NCBI RefSeq assembly: GCF_014653155.1
Contig: NZ_BNAF01000015.1
Span: 1 to 64,000 of the forward strand
Length of the DNA: 64,000 bases
Origin: Sphingobacterium griseoflavum
Lineage (GTDB): Bacteria; Bacteroidota; Bacteroidia; Sphingobacteriales; Sphingobacteriaceae
Reading direction: 5' to 3'
Part shown: piece after piece, positions 25,941-35,181 of the stretch
How positions within the stretch are numbered: position 1 is the stretch's first letter
Layout of the letters: every line of letters begins with the position of its first letter
Position numbers and translations under genes: made by a program
The notes under the pieces: model-generated
What the model was told of the DNA's origin: nothing
The model's database searches: none
Seen by the model: only the letters and a program-made list of their open reading frames with translations

Positions 25941-27521
25941 ATGATGAATAAACCTATTTTAAGTGTTTTTGATTATGGTATTATTGTGGCAGTCTTGCTG
26001 GTCACCCTGTATTTCGGGCTTAGATATGCAAAAAATCAAAAATCTACCGAAGCTTACTTTTCAGCAAAAGGACGGGTGCCGTCTTGGGCAATCGGCATGT
26101 CGCTCTTAGCGACACTGATCAGTAGTGTTACCTTCTTGGGGTATCCTGCAGAGGGCTATGCGCACAATTGGATACTTTTGGTGCAAGGTCTTATGGTACC
26201 AATTGTCCTATTGGGGACGGTGTGGTTTATTGTGCCGCTTTACCGCAAGGTTATAGGATTGAGCACCTATGAATATTTTGAAAAGCGTTTTGGAAATTTC
26301 TCTCGGTATTACAGCTCGATAGCATTCGTGCTAAGGCAATTTTCGGGTATGGGCACGGTACTTTACCTGCTTGCGGTGGCCTTGTCCAGCATGACCGAAA
26401 TAAATACCTATTGGATTATCATCGTTGTCGGATTGATTATCGTGACGGTCAATCTTTTGGGAGGAATTGAAGCTGTGATATGGCTCGACGTATTTCAGGG
26501 TTTTATGCTGTTCGCCAGTGGTATTCTCTGCCTTTTAGTCATTATTTTCTCGGTGCAGGGCGGTTTGCCGGAAGTATGGCGTGTGGCCTCCGAAAACGGT
26601 CGAACCGGATTTGGCCCATATGATCTCGATTTTACGAGGCTTACCTTCGTGGTGATGGCCATTAACGGGATGTTCTACGCCATACAGAAGTATGGAACAG
26701 ACCAAACCGTGATTCAGCGTTATCTCACCGCTCGGTCGGATAAATCAGCTATTCGGGCCTCCTTGATGGGTATTTTGCTAACTGTACCAGTTTGGTCGCT
26801 TTTTATGTTTATTGGTACAGCGCTCTTCGTCTATTACCGGCAGCAACCACTTCCCGAAGGAATCGGCCCCAACAGTGTTTTTCCATACTTTATTATGAGT
26901 CAGCTGCCTGTTGGTGTGGTGGGCTTTATTTTGGCGGCTATGGTGTCCGCGGCCATCTGTAGCTTAAGTGCCGACTTAAATTCACTGGCTGCCGTGGGCA
27001 TTGAAGATTATTATAAAAAATTACGCCCTAATCGCGTAGACAACGAATATCTGAAAGCGAGCCGTTCGATGGTAGCCCTGGCTGGATTGATTTCAATGGG
27101 TATTGGATTTATTTATGTGGAGTTGGGCAGCGAAAGTATCTTGGGCATCATCTTCACGTTGTACGCTATCTTTTCGGGAGGGATTGTCGGGATCTTCTTG
27201 CTCGGTGTGTTTTCTACACGTGCAAATGCGCAGGGCGTTAATATCGCGATTTTTGTCTGCATCCTCTTTACAGCGTATGCCTTCTTGACCAGTACCGAGA
27301 TCGAAATCGGCGGGCAGAAAATGATCTTGCTTGATCTAGGCAGCTTCAACTTCACGCACAACAAATTGATGTTGGGTGTTTATAGCCATCTCATCGTGAT
27401 TTTCATCGGCTACTTTGCCAGCCTATTTTATCCAAAGCCCGATCTAGACCCCAACCTGTACTTTCACGGTTGGCGGGCAAACCGCAAATTAGCCAAGAAA
27501 GGAGGCATAGACCATGTTTAG
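25941..27521 (+). CDS. Sodium:solute symporter (SSS family), first copy
   Basis: Inner-membrane carrier of 526 residues with about 13 membrane segments. Typical SSS stretches are GLRYAKNQKSTEAYFSAKGRVPSWAIG near the N-terminus and VAALISAAICSLSAD-like sequence (VSAAICSLSADLNSLAAVGIE) around residue 340. It probably imports a monosaccharide or sugar acid released in the periplasm. Its position directly after the kinase gene suggests the cargo feeds the aldolase/threonate cassette. ATG at 25944 is an alternative start. Confidence 0.88.
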   Translation: MMNKPILSVFDYGIIVAVLLVTLYFGLRYAKNQKSTEAYFSAKGRVPSWAIGMSLLATLISSVTFLGYPAEGYAHNWILLVQGLMVPIVLLGTVWFIVPLYRKVIGLSTYEYFEKRFGNFSRYYSSIAFVLRQFSGMGTVLYLLAVALSSMTEINTYWIIIVVGLIIVTVNLLGGIEAVIWLDVFQGFMLFASGILCLLVIIFSVQGGLPEVWRVASENGRTGFGPYDLDFTRLTFVVMAINGMFYAIQKYGTDQTVIQRYLTARSDKSAIRASLMGILLTVPVWSLFMFIGTALFVYYRQQPLPEGIGPNSVFPYFIMSQLPVGVVGFILAAMVSAAICSLSADLNSLAAVGIEDYYKKLRPNRVDNEYLKASRSMVALAGLISMGIGFIYVELGSESILGIIFTLYAIFSGGIVGIFLLGVFSTRANAQGVNIAIFVCILFTAYAFLTSTEIEIGGQKMILLDLGSFNFTHNKLMLGVYSHLIVIFIGYFASLFYPKPDLDPNLYFHGWRANRKLAKKGGIDHV

Positions 27522-28899
27522 AACGTTTTTCATAGTCACAATATTAAGTGTTTTGTTTATGCAAAGCAGGGCGCAGAGCTCGGACGACCAATACCGCAAA
27601 CCACTAAAAGAAGTGTTGGGATTGCTCGAGCAGCATTATGGTGTTACGATTAAATACCAGGAAGAGCAGGTTGCAGGTAAATACCTAAACTATGCCCGCT
27701 GGCGTTTTCGCCCTGATGTGGATGAAACCTTAAAAAATGTATTAGCCCCGCTCGATCTGAAGGTCAATAAGGAAGGCGAGAAGAAATATAAACTCAAAGA
27801 ATACGAATACTACCGTTGGGAGGTGAAAGACGGCTGGGATTATTTAGACCAACTGGCAGCACAATATCACGATAGGGCAAGCTGGGAGAAAAGGAAAGCG
27901 GCCATTCGCCCAGATTTGTTTACGGCTCTAAAACTGTCGCCATTGCCGGCATCGCCGGGTTCGAAGGCTATTTTGTCCAAAAAGAGGGAATTTACGGGTT
28001 ATACGGTTCAGAATTTTGCACTGGAAATTCTTCCCGGTGTTTACGTCAATGGCTCCATCTACCGGCCATTAAAGCCAAAGAAGAGTAGCGCGCTTGTTTT
28101 AAGTCCAGACGGACATTGGGCCGATCATCGCTATCGCAAGGATGCGCAGGTTCGCTGTGCTATGCTGGCTAAATTGGGCGCAGTAGCGGTCAGCTATGAC
28201 CTTTTCGCTTGGGGCGAATCGCTCTTGCAATTTAAAGCTGACGACCACCGGCGAAGTTTATCGATCACCGTGCAGACGCTTGGCGCGATTCGCATATTGG
28301 ATTATATGTTGGCGGGTCAGGGAATAGATAGCCAACGGGTGGCTATCTGCGGCGGTTCGGGCGGCGGAAGCCATACGGTCTTGATGACTGCATTAGACGA
28401 TAGAATTACCTTGAGTATCCCTGTCGTTTCCCTCTCTTCTTATTTCTATGGTGGCTGTCCTTGTGAAAGTGGCCTTCCCATACATGCTAGTGCAGGTGGT
28501 ACCAACAATGTGGAATTGGCGGCCATGGCTGCTCCGCGTCCGCAGTTGGTGATATCGGACGGGAAAGATTGGACAGCGCACATGCCCGAGCATGATTTCG
28601 GCTACCTGCAGACTATATACGGCTATTACGGGAAAGCGGCTGATGTGGCCAACGTACACTTGCCCGATGAAGGTCATGATTTCGGCTACTCCAAGCGGAA
28701 GCCGGTCTATGACTTTGTCGCGCGTTACTTCCAATTGAACTCGGAAGCTTTGAAAAATCAAAACGGTGAGTATGATGAATCAACCGTCACGATAGAAAAT
28801 AAAGAAACACTTTATAGCTTTGGGGCTCAAGGTGAAAAGCTGCCTTCAAATGCCGTGCACGGCTACGAAGAACTGGAGAAACTGTTTAAAAGCAAATAG
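27514..28899 (+). CDS. Alpha/beta-hydrolase esterase with N-terminal STN domain (CE19-like)
   Basis: Secreted 461-residue protein (signal ends SRAQ, about residue 21). Residues of about 29-98 look like an STN (secretin/TonB short N-terminal) domain: PLKEVLGLLEQHYGVTIKYQ through NVLAPLDLKVNKEG. The remainder is an alpha/beta-hydrolase with nucleophile Ser282 in CGGSGGGS, His388 in PDEGHDFGY and an acid in ISDGKDW. Pectin methylesterases of the RG-II system (CE19) belong to this broad group, so demethylesterification or deacetylation of pectin is the likely role. An STN domain fused to an esterase is unusual. It overlaps the symporter gene by 8 bases. Confidence 0.75.
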   Translation: MFRTFFIVTILSVLFMQSRAQSSDDQYRKPLKEVLGLLEQHYGVTIKYQEEQVAGKYLNYARWRFRPDVDETLKNVLAPLDLKVNKEGEKKYKLKEYEYYRWEVKDGWDYLDQLAAQYHDRASWEKRKAAIRPDLFTALKLSPLPASPGSKAILSKKREFTGYTVQNFALEILPGVYVNGSIYRPLKPKKSSALVLSPDGHWADHRYRKDAQVRCAMLAKLGAVAVSYDLFAWGESLLQFKADDHRRSLSITVQTLGAIRILDYMLAGQGIDSQRVAICGGSGGGSHTVLMTALDDRITLSIPVVSLSSYFYGGCPCESGLPIHASAGGTNNVELAAMAAPRPQLVISDGKDWTAHMPEHDFGYLQTIYGYYGKAADVANVHLPDEGHDFGYSKRKPVYDFVARYFQLNSEALKNQNGEYDESTVTIENKETLYSFGAQGEKLPSNAVHGYEELEKLFKSK

Positions 28900-28902
28900 C
28901 AT

Positions 28903-29793
28903 ATGGATAGTAGTAGAAGACGTTTTATACAGCAGAATTTATGGATTGGTGGAGGCGTATTGTTCTCGACGAATCTATGGGCAAAGCAAGCTCTCAAACA
29001 ACGCTACAAAATAGCGGTAATTGATCTCATGATTTTGAAACGGCAAAAACTTAGTGCCTTTGCGTTAAGCAGAGAAATAGGTGCCGATGGCTTGGAGGTC
29101 GATATGGGCGGGCTAGGCAATCGCGACACGTTTGAAAGCAAGCTGTCTGATCCGGCCACCCGTGAAGAATTTTTAAATAAATCCAAAGAAACAGGCGTAG
29201 AGATCTGCTCCTTGGCCATGACGGGGTTCTATGCGCAGTCCTTTGCCACGCGGCCTACTTATAAGCAAATGGTCGGCGATTGTTTGACAACCTGTCAGCA
29301 AATGGGCGTGAAGGTCGCCTTTCTGCCACTGGGTGTGCAAGGAGATTTGCGTCAACACCCCGAGTTACGTCCAGCGATTGTAGAGCGGTTGAAGGTTGTG
29401 GGCGAGATGGCCAAAAAGGCCGGTGTGATTGTCGGGATCGAAACGGCGCTCGATGCGCAGGGTGAGGTTGCGCTGCTGAAAGATATCGGCTCGAAGCATA
29501 TCCAAATCTACTTCAACTTTTCCAACCCCTTAAAGGAAGGTCGTGATTTGATCAGTGAATTGAAAATTTTGGGTAGAAAGCGCATCTGCCAAATTCATTG
29601 CACCGATGAAGATGGTGTATGGTTGGAAAATAACAAGCGCTTGAATATGCCGCAGGTAAAACAAACTTTGGATAAGATGGGTTGGAAAGGCTGGCTGGTC
29701 ATCGAACGTTCGCGGGATGCCAGTCTATCGCCCCGGATGGTAAAAGAAAATTTTGGCGCGAATACGCGTTACATGAAACGTATTTTTCAATGA
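28903..29793 (+). CDS. Xylose-isomerase-like TIM-barrel protein with Tat-like signal
   Basis: A 296-residue sugar-phosphate isomerase/epimerase family protein (AP-endonuclease-2 fold). The N-terminus, SSRRRFIQQNLWIGGGVLFSTN, resembles a twin-arginine signal, suggesting export in folded state to the periplasm. Conserved elements of the fold are GADGLEVDMGG, VGIETALDAQG and the C-terminal GWLVIERSRD. Substrate is unknown. The gene overlaps the next by 4 bases (ATGA). Confidence 0.8.
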   Translation: MDSSRRRFIQQNLWIGGGVLFSTNLWAKQALKQRYKIAVIDLMILKRQKLSAFALSREIGADGLEVDMGGLGNRDTFESKLSDPATREEFLNKSKETGVEICSLAMTGFYAQSFATRPTYKQMVGDCLTTCQQMGVKVAFLPLGVQGDLRQHPELRPAIVERLKVVGEMAKKAGVIVGIETALDAQGEVALLKDIGSKHIQIYFNFSNPLKEGRDLISELKILGRKRICQIHCTDEDGVWLENNKRLNMPQVKQTLDKMGWKGWLVIERSRDASLSPRMVKENFGANTRYMKRIFQ

Positions 29794-31256
29794 GGATAGT
29801 TCAGGCTATAGGTTTCTTGCTATTGCTAGCGCTATTATACGGGTGTAAATCAGTTCCTTTGGAAAGGCAACTGGATAGTAGCCTGCGCAAAGCGGATCAG
29901 GTGGGGGCAGATCAGCTTCCTGTAGCCATTGAGCCGGTGCATTCGCCATTTTTTAAACACAGTTTTGCACGGCCGATATTTCCCGACCGACGAGATACCG
30001 TACTCGCGGGAGCCCAGGATATCCAACTGAAAATAGATCAGCTTGCAGCGATGGGGGGAGGTGTATTGGTACTCCAAATGGGACATCATCACTCCGGCCG
30101 AATCCAGTTAAAAAGTAATATTAATCTACATTTGGAGAAAGGTGCTATTTTGGAATTTAAATCAGAAATAGCAGATTTCCTGCCCGTGGTCTTTACGCGC
30201 AACGAAGGGGTGGAGCTGTATAGTTTGGGCGCTTGTATTTACGCGAATGGCGCTAAAAATATTGCGATTACCGGAAGCGGAAAACTGATAGGACCTGGAG
30301 CAGGAACGATGCGCGAGAAAACGATGACACATGATGTCATCGAAAATATTGTAGATAGCAAAACGCCGGTCGAAAATCGGATTTACGATGGTAAGACGGC
30401 AGACTTTATCTTTCCGCCGGCCTTGATCGCCCCGATAAACTGTCAAGATGTATGGATCGAAGGACTGCATTTGGAGCGTTCTGCATTTTGGAATGTGGTG
30501 CCTACTTATTGTGAGCGTGTGGTGATTCGCGGCTTGACGATACAATCGGTAGGTATACAGCGGGGCGACGGTATCGATATCGAGTCGTCCAAAAATGTGT
30601 TAGTAGAATACTGTACACTTCATACGGGGGATGACTGCATCGCGATAAAAGCTGGTCGGGGTTACGACGGGTTGCGCGTAAACCGACCGTCGGAGAATAT
30701 TGTCGTGCGCTATTGTCTTTCCGCAGAGGGACATGGCGGTTTCACCATCGGCAGCGAAACAGCAGGGATGGTCAAGCAGGTTTACGTACACGATTGTGTG
30801 TTTACTGGCACGGATGTGGGCATTCGTTTTAAAACGCGAAGACCGCGTGGGGGCGGCGGTGAAAAAATCCGCTTCGAAAATATCCGGATGGATGTGCAGC
30901 ACTCGGCCCTGCGCTGGGATATGCTAGGGCAAGCCTTGCATGTGGGGCAACAGGCGAGCCGGGATTTCAAGGTCGAGAAAAATGCATTGACACCCCGTTT
31001 CTCTACCATCGAACTGAAAAATATATACATCGGATCATCCAGCGACTGCATCAAAGTCGAGGGTATCCCGGAGTCTCCCCTCGAGCACGTTCGCTTCGAA
31101 CGCATCTTTGGCCGGGGAACACGCTATCTTTCCCTGAAAGATGCGCAAAACATGCTCATCAACGACAGCGAATTTATTTGTGAGATGCCGGAGGTGGATA
31201 GCTTAGGCGTTGCTGAACTCAAACAAAAAAATGTAACCGTAGTAAACCCTAAATAA
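29790..31256 (+). CDS. GH28-family polygalacturonase-like lipoprotein
   Basis: Right-handed beta-helix hydrolase of 488 residues cleaving alpha-galacturonosyl linkages in homogalacturonan or rhamnogalacturonan. The lipobox is LLYGC (Cys19). Catalytic motifs are GDGIDIES (Asp260, Asp263), TGDDCIAIKAG (Asp281, Asp282), EGHGGF (His315) and RFKTRR. The open frame extends to 29682, but that start lies deep in the isomerase gene. The ATG at 29790 gives a lipoprotein signal and an ATGA overlap, so I place the start there. Exo-acting members remove single GalA residues, including from RG-II backbone fragments. Confidence 0.9.
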   Translation: MRIVQAIGFLLLLALLYGCKSVPLERQLDSSLRKADQVGADQLPVAIEPVHSPFFKHSFARPIFPDRRDTVLAGAQDIQLKIDQLAAMGGGVLVLQMGHHHSGRIQLKSNINLHLEKGAILEFKSEIADFLPVVFTRNEGVELYSLGACIYANGAKNIAITGSGKLIGPGAGTMREKTMTHDVIENIVDSKTPVENRIYDGKTADFIFPPALIAPINCQDVWIEGLHLERSAFWNVVPTYCERVVIRGLTIQSVGIQRGDGIDIESSKNVLVEYCTLHTGDDCIAIKAGRGYDGLRVNRPSENIVVRYCLSAEGHGGFTIGSETAGMVKQVYVHDCVFTGTDVGIRFKTRRPRGGGGEKIRFENIRMDVQHSALRWDMLGQALHVGQQASRDFKVEKNALTPRFSTIELKNIYIGSSSDCIKVEGIPESPLEHVRFERIFGRGTRYLSLKDAQNMLINDSEFICEMPEVDSLGVAELKQKNVTVVNPK

Positions 31257-31260
31257 GCGC

Positions 31261-34065
31261 ATGAAAACGAATCGAAAATTTGCGAGAGAGGACATCCTGC
31301 GGAGTAAAAAAATTATTGTCTTTATGACACTATTTAATGTGCTGTTGCTGCACGCCTACGCCGCTAGTACTAAACTAACTGTGCATAAGGTCTTGATAGC
31401 CGGAAGAGAAAACCCGCTGGGAATCAATACCCTTGCGCCCTCTTTTAGTTGGCAGCTCTTAAGCGATGGCCACGATGTACAACAGCAAGCCTACAAAATA
31501 GAAGTCAGTAGACAGCGTCATATCGCTGGGGGGAGTAAGCTGCTGTGGGATTCCGGATGGATTACCTCAGCGCAATCCCTGCATATACCCTATGCAGGAG
31601 CTGCATTGGCCGCAGGTAGTACCTATTACGTTCGTCTGCATGTGCAAGACAACCAAGGGAATACTGCGGTTAGTGCGATCCAATCTTTTCACACGGGATT
31701 GTTGCAGCCTTCGGATTGGGGTACAGCAAAATGGATTGCTAAGGAAATTTTGCCTGATTCGCTGATCAATCCACTGCCGCTCAGCTCCAGTAAACTGCGT
31801 ATCGATAAGACCTACGACCTGCCCGTTTTTCGGAAAAATGTGCGCCTCAACCGTAAAGTAACATTTTCCATGGCCTACATCTCCGGACTAGGCCATTATG
31901 AGCTGTTGCTGAACGACAAACCAGTGGATGATGCCCTGCTGCAACCCGGATGGACGAAATATGACAAAGAAGCTTACTACGTGGTGTATGACCTTACCCC
32001 GCAATGGAAAAAAGGGAAGAATACCTTGGCTGTATTGCTGGGCAATGGCTTTTACTATATTCCACCGATCAAGGGGCGCTTTCAGAAACATAAAGTAGCC
32101 TTCGGCCTGCCAAAACTGAAAATCAAAATTGTCAATACCTATGACGATGGCCAGCAAGAAACCATTGTGAGCGACGAAAGCTGGAAAGTAGCGTCTTCGC
32201 CAATAACATTTTCCAGCATGTATGGCGGTGAAGATTACGATGCATCGAAATTGCCTGCTTCTTGGAGCCAGCCGAATTTTGATGATAGAAAATGGAACAA
32301 TGCCCTGCTCGTGGATGGACCAGCACTTACGGCACAGGAAACGGATCCGGTCCGCGTAATGCAGGAATTTACTGGCCAGAAGTTACAAAGTAGATCCGAC
32401 GAACGAAGTGAGGTTTATGATTTTGGCCAAAATGCCGCTGGAATTATCTCCTTAAAAATGAAAGGTAAGCCCGGAGATACCGTTAGGGTTTATCCCGCCG
32501 AGTTGTTAAACGAAAACGGCCTACCCAACCAAAAACATTCGGGCAGCCCCTATTACTTCCAATATATCTTTGGTGCAGAGGGCGAAGTGACCTGGCATCC
32601 GCGTTTTACCTATTACGGCTTTCGCTACGCACAAGTGCAAAAACGATCGAAAGCGCCAAATAGCCTCCAAATTCTAGACGTCAAGGCACGGCATATTCGG
32701 AATAGCGCTCGGCAGATCGGGACTTTCCACAGTTCCGATAGCTTATTCAACGAAATTCATCGGTTGATTGATTGGGCCATTAAGAGCAACATGATGAGTG
32801 TGTTTACCGACTGCCCACATCGCGAAAAATTAGGCTGGCTGGAACAGTTGCACCTCATGGGGCCATCGGTGCAGTACAACTATGACGTGGCACGTCTGTT
32901 CAAGAAGTCGCTGCGTGACATGCGATTCTCGCAGACCGAGGATGGCTTGGTACCTGAAATTGCGCCGGAATATGTACAGTTTGACTGGGGAGGCGACATG
33001 TTTCGGGACTCGCCCGAATGGGGATCGAGTGCAGTACTGCTTGCTTGGTATGCCTACCAATGGTATGGCGATAAGACCTTCCTTACGGAAAATTACCCCA
33101 TGATGAAGCGCTACATCACGTACCTACAATCCAAAGCCAAGGGAAACATCCTCTATCAAGGTTTAGGCGACTGGTATGACCTTGGACCAGAAAGGCCGGG
33201 AGTGTCTCAGTTGACGCCTGCGGGAATTACGGCCACGGCCATATACTACGATGATTTAAAGGTTTTGGCAAACATCGCGACAATAGTGGGCGATGAGGAA
33301 GGTAAGTTGCTGTACGATTCGTTGAAAACCAAGGTGTATGACGCTTTTCAGCAAGCTTTCTTCCATGCCGATTCAGCAAGCTATGGCTCTGGCAGCCAGA
33401 CCTCCTTGGCCATGCCCTTATACAGCGGCTTGGTCGATAGCAATCAGATTATGTCGGTTTTTGAGAACCTCGTTGCCGATATCGCGAAGCGGGATACGGC
33501 TTTTACCGCGGGTGATATTGGTCACCGCTATCTGCTTCAGGTACTTCAGCAGCAGCAGCGCGACGACCTGATTTTCGCGATGCACCGTGATGATAGCCGG
33601 CCGGGCTATGGTTACCAAATACGCAAGGGAGCTACTGCACTCACTGAATCTTGGGCCGCGCTGCCCAATGTCTCCAACAACCATTTTATGCTGGGGCACC
33701 TCATGGAATGGTTTCATGCCGGCTTGGGCGGACTGAGGCAAGAGCCAACTTCAATTGCTTACAGGCATATACGCATAGCACCACGCCTACTGGATCGCAT
33801 AGCACAATGCCACTTAGATTTCGAAAGCCCATATGGAAAGATTTCGGTACATCGAAACGGCAATGATTATCAGCTGGCCATTCCGGTGAACAGCTTTTGT
33901 ACGCTCTTATTGCCAGCCGATGTCGCATACAGCGTCAACGGATCGGCCATCGAAAAGTTTAAGACGAAGAGTACGCCAAAAGGGCTGGAACTTAGCTTGG
34001 GATCTGGCGTCTATCAGGTCACCAGCACAGCACTTTATACCCACAAAGAAGTTAAAAGAAAATAA
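31261..34065 (+). CDS. GH78 alpha-L-rhamnosidase (second)
   Basis: Secreted 934-residue GH78 enzyme. A hydrophobic export segment occupies about residues 17-36. Fibronectin-like and beta-sandwich domains are followed by the (alpha/alpha)6 barrel with TDCPHREKLGWLEQ (Asp517, Glu522, Glu528). This REKLGWLE form differs from the RNERQPWLGD form of the GH78 at 17771, so the two belong to different subgroups and probably attack different rhamnosyl linkages. The downstream gene starts one base after the stop. Confidence 0.92.
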   Translation: MKTNRKFAREDILRSKKIIVFMTLFNVLLLHAYAASTKLTVHKVLIAGRENPLGINTLAPSFSWQLLSDGHDVQQQAYKIEVSRQRHIAGGSKLLWDSGWITSAQSLHIPYAGAALAAGSTYYVRLHVQDNQGNTAVSAIQSFHTGLLQPSDWGTAKWIAKEILPDSLINPLPLSSSKLRIDKTYDLPVFRKNVRLNRKVTFSMAYISGLGHYELLLNDKPVDDALLQPGWTKYDKEAYYVVYDLTPQWKKGKNTLAVLLGNGFYYIPPIKGRFQKHKVAFGLPKLKIKIVNTYDDGQQETIVSDESWKVASSPITFSSMYGGEDYDASKLPASWSQPNFDDRKWNNALLVDGPALTAQETDPVRVMQEFTGQKLQSRSDERSEVYDFGQNAAGIISLKMKGKPGDTVRVYPAELLNENGLPNQKHSGSPYYFQYIFGAEGEVTWHPRFTYYGFRYAQVQKRSKAPNSLQILDVKARHIRNSARQIGTFHSSDSLFNEIHRLIDWAIKSNMMSVFTDCPHREKLGWLEQLHLMGPSVQYNYDVARLFKKSLRDMRFSQTEDGLVPEIAPEYVQFDWGGDMFRDSPEWGSSAVLLAWYAYQWYGDKTFLTENYPMMKRYITYLQSKAKGNILYQGLGDWYDLGPERPGVSQLTPAGITATAIYYDDLKVLANIATIVGDEEGKLLYDSLKTKVYDAFQQAFFHADSASYGSGSQTSLAMPLYSGLVDSNQIMSVFENLVADIAKRDTAFTAGDIGHRYLLQVLQQQQRDDLIFAMHRDDSRPGYGYQIRKGATALTESWAALPNVSNNHFMLGHLMEWFHAGLGGLRQEPTSIAYRHIRIAPRLLDRIAQCHLDFESPYGKISVHRNGNDYQLAIPVNSFCTLLLPADVAYSVNGSAIEKFKTKSTPKGLELSLGSGVYQVTSTALYTHKEVKRK

Positions 34066-34066
34066 G

Positions 34067-35164
34067 ATGAAGAGCACACTAATACTCCTTGGCTTGTTGG
34101 CTGTCGCTCGGTTGTCGAGCGCGCAAAAGACCATCGTGTCGCAGGAAGAGATGCAGGCCATCTATCAAGAAGTAAAGACTCCCCATAAATACGGACTTGT
34201 CTTGACACCCGATAAGAAGACAGATCTTATGGACTGCCCCAGTATTTACAAAGACGGTAAAACATGGTATATGACCTACATCGTGTTTGACGGGCAGGGG
34301 TATGAAACCTGGTTGGCCGAAAGTAGCGATCTATTGACTTGGAAAATCCTGGGAAAGCAAATGTCAAAGCAAGATGATGGAAAATGGGATGCAAAGCAAC
34401 GGGCGGGTTACAATGCCCTGATCGATACCCAGTGGGGCGGAAGCTACAAGCTTCACCGATTCAACAGAAAATATTGGATGTCCTATTTCGGCGGTTCAAC
34501 AGCTGGCTACGAGCCTGAACCCTTGTCCATAGGCATGGCCTTCAATACCAAAAAGCCTACCAAACCGATGGAATGGCAACGGCTGAACGAACCTGTATTA
34601 GGAGATACTGATACCGATGTGCGCTGGTGGGAAAATAGGCATAAGCTATTTAAAAGCTATGTCATCGAAGATACGGAACGGAATACCGGCCATCGCTTTA
34701 TCATGTATTACAATGCGGTTGGCGATTCTCTGGCGAATAACAAGCCTACCCGCTGGTATGAACGTATCGGGATGGCTGTTTCGGACGATATGATCAACTG
34801 GTCACGTTATGGCAAAGATCCGGTGGTGCACCATCCGGTGGGGATTACGGGAGACCCGATGATTCAGAAAATCAACGATACTTGGGTGATGTTCTATTTT
34901 GGTGCGTTTTGGAAGGATCGAAACGGTGCGTTCAACCGCTTTGCGGCATCGAAAGACTTAATTCACTGGACCGATTGGGAAGGAGAAAACCTCGTGGAAT
35001 CTTCCGAAAGCTTCGATAAGCAGTATGCCCATAAATCTTTTGTGCTGAAGCATGAAAGTACTGTTTACCACTATTACTGTGCGGTGGATAGCGCAGGAAA
35101 CCGCGGTATAGCCCTCGCTACGTCCAAGGATTTAGGCAAGAGCAAGCTGCAATTCAAGAACTAG
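34067..35164 (+). CDS. GH43-like beta-propeller protein, secreted
   Basis: Secreted 365-residue protein (signal ends LSSAQ). Blade motifs DCPSIYKDGKTWYMTYI, YETWLAESSDLLTW and GDPMIQKINDTWVMFYFG are those of the five-bladed GH43/GH117/GH32 group. Asp of MDCPS and Asp of GDPMI are candidate catalytic acids. The frame opens earlier, at 33920, inside the GH78 gene. I use the ATG at 34067, one base after that gene's stop, because it begins a proper signal peptide. The exact family is uncertain. Confidence 0.72.
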   Translation: MKSTLILLGLLAVARLSSAQKTIVSQEEMQAIYQEVKTPHKYGLVLTPDKKTDLMDCPSIYKDGKTWYMTYIVFDGQGYETWLAESSDLLTWKILGKQMSKQDDGKWDAKQRAGYNALIDTQWGGSYKLHRFNRKYWMSYFGGSTAGYEPEPLSIGMAFNTKKPTKPMEWQRLNEPVLGDTDTDVRWWENRHKLFKSYVIEDTERNTGHRFIMYYNAVGDSLANNKPTRWYERIGMAVSDDMINWSRYGKDPVVHHPVGITGDPMIQKINDTWVMFYFGAFWKDRNGAFNRFAASKDLIHWTDWEGENLVESSESFDKQYAHKSFVLKHESTVYHYYCAVDSAGNRGIALATSKDLGKSKLQFKN

Positions 35165-35181
35165 GTTTAGCAATAGATAAT

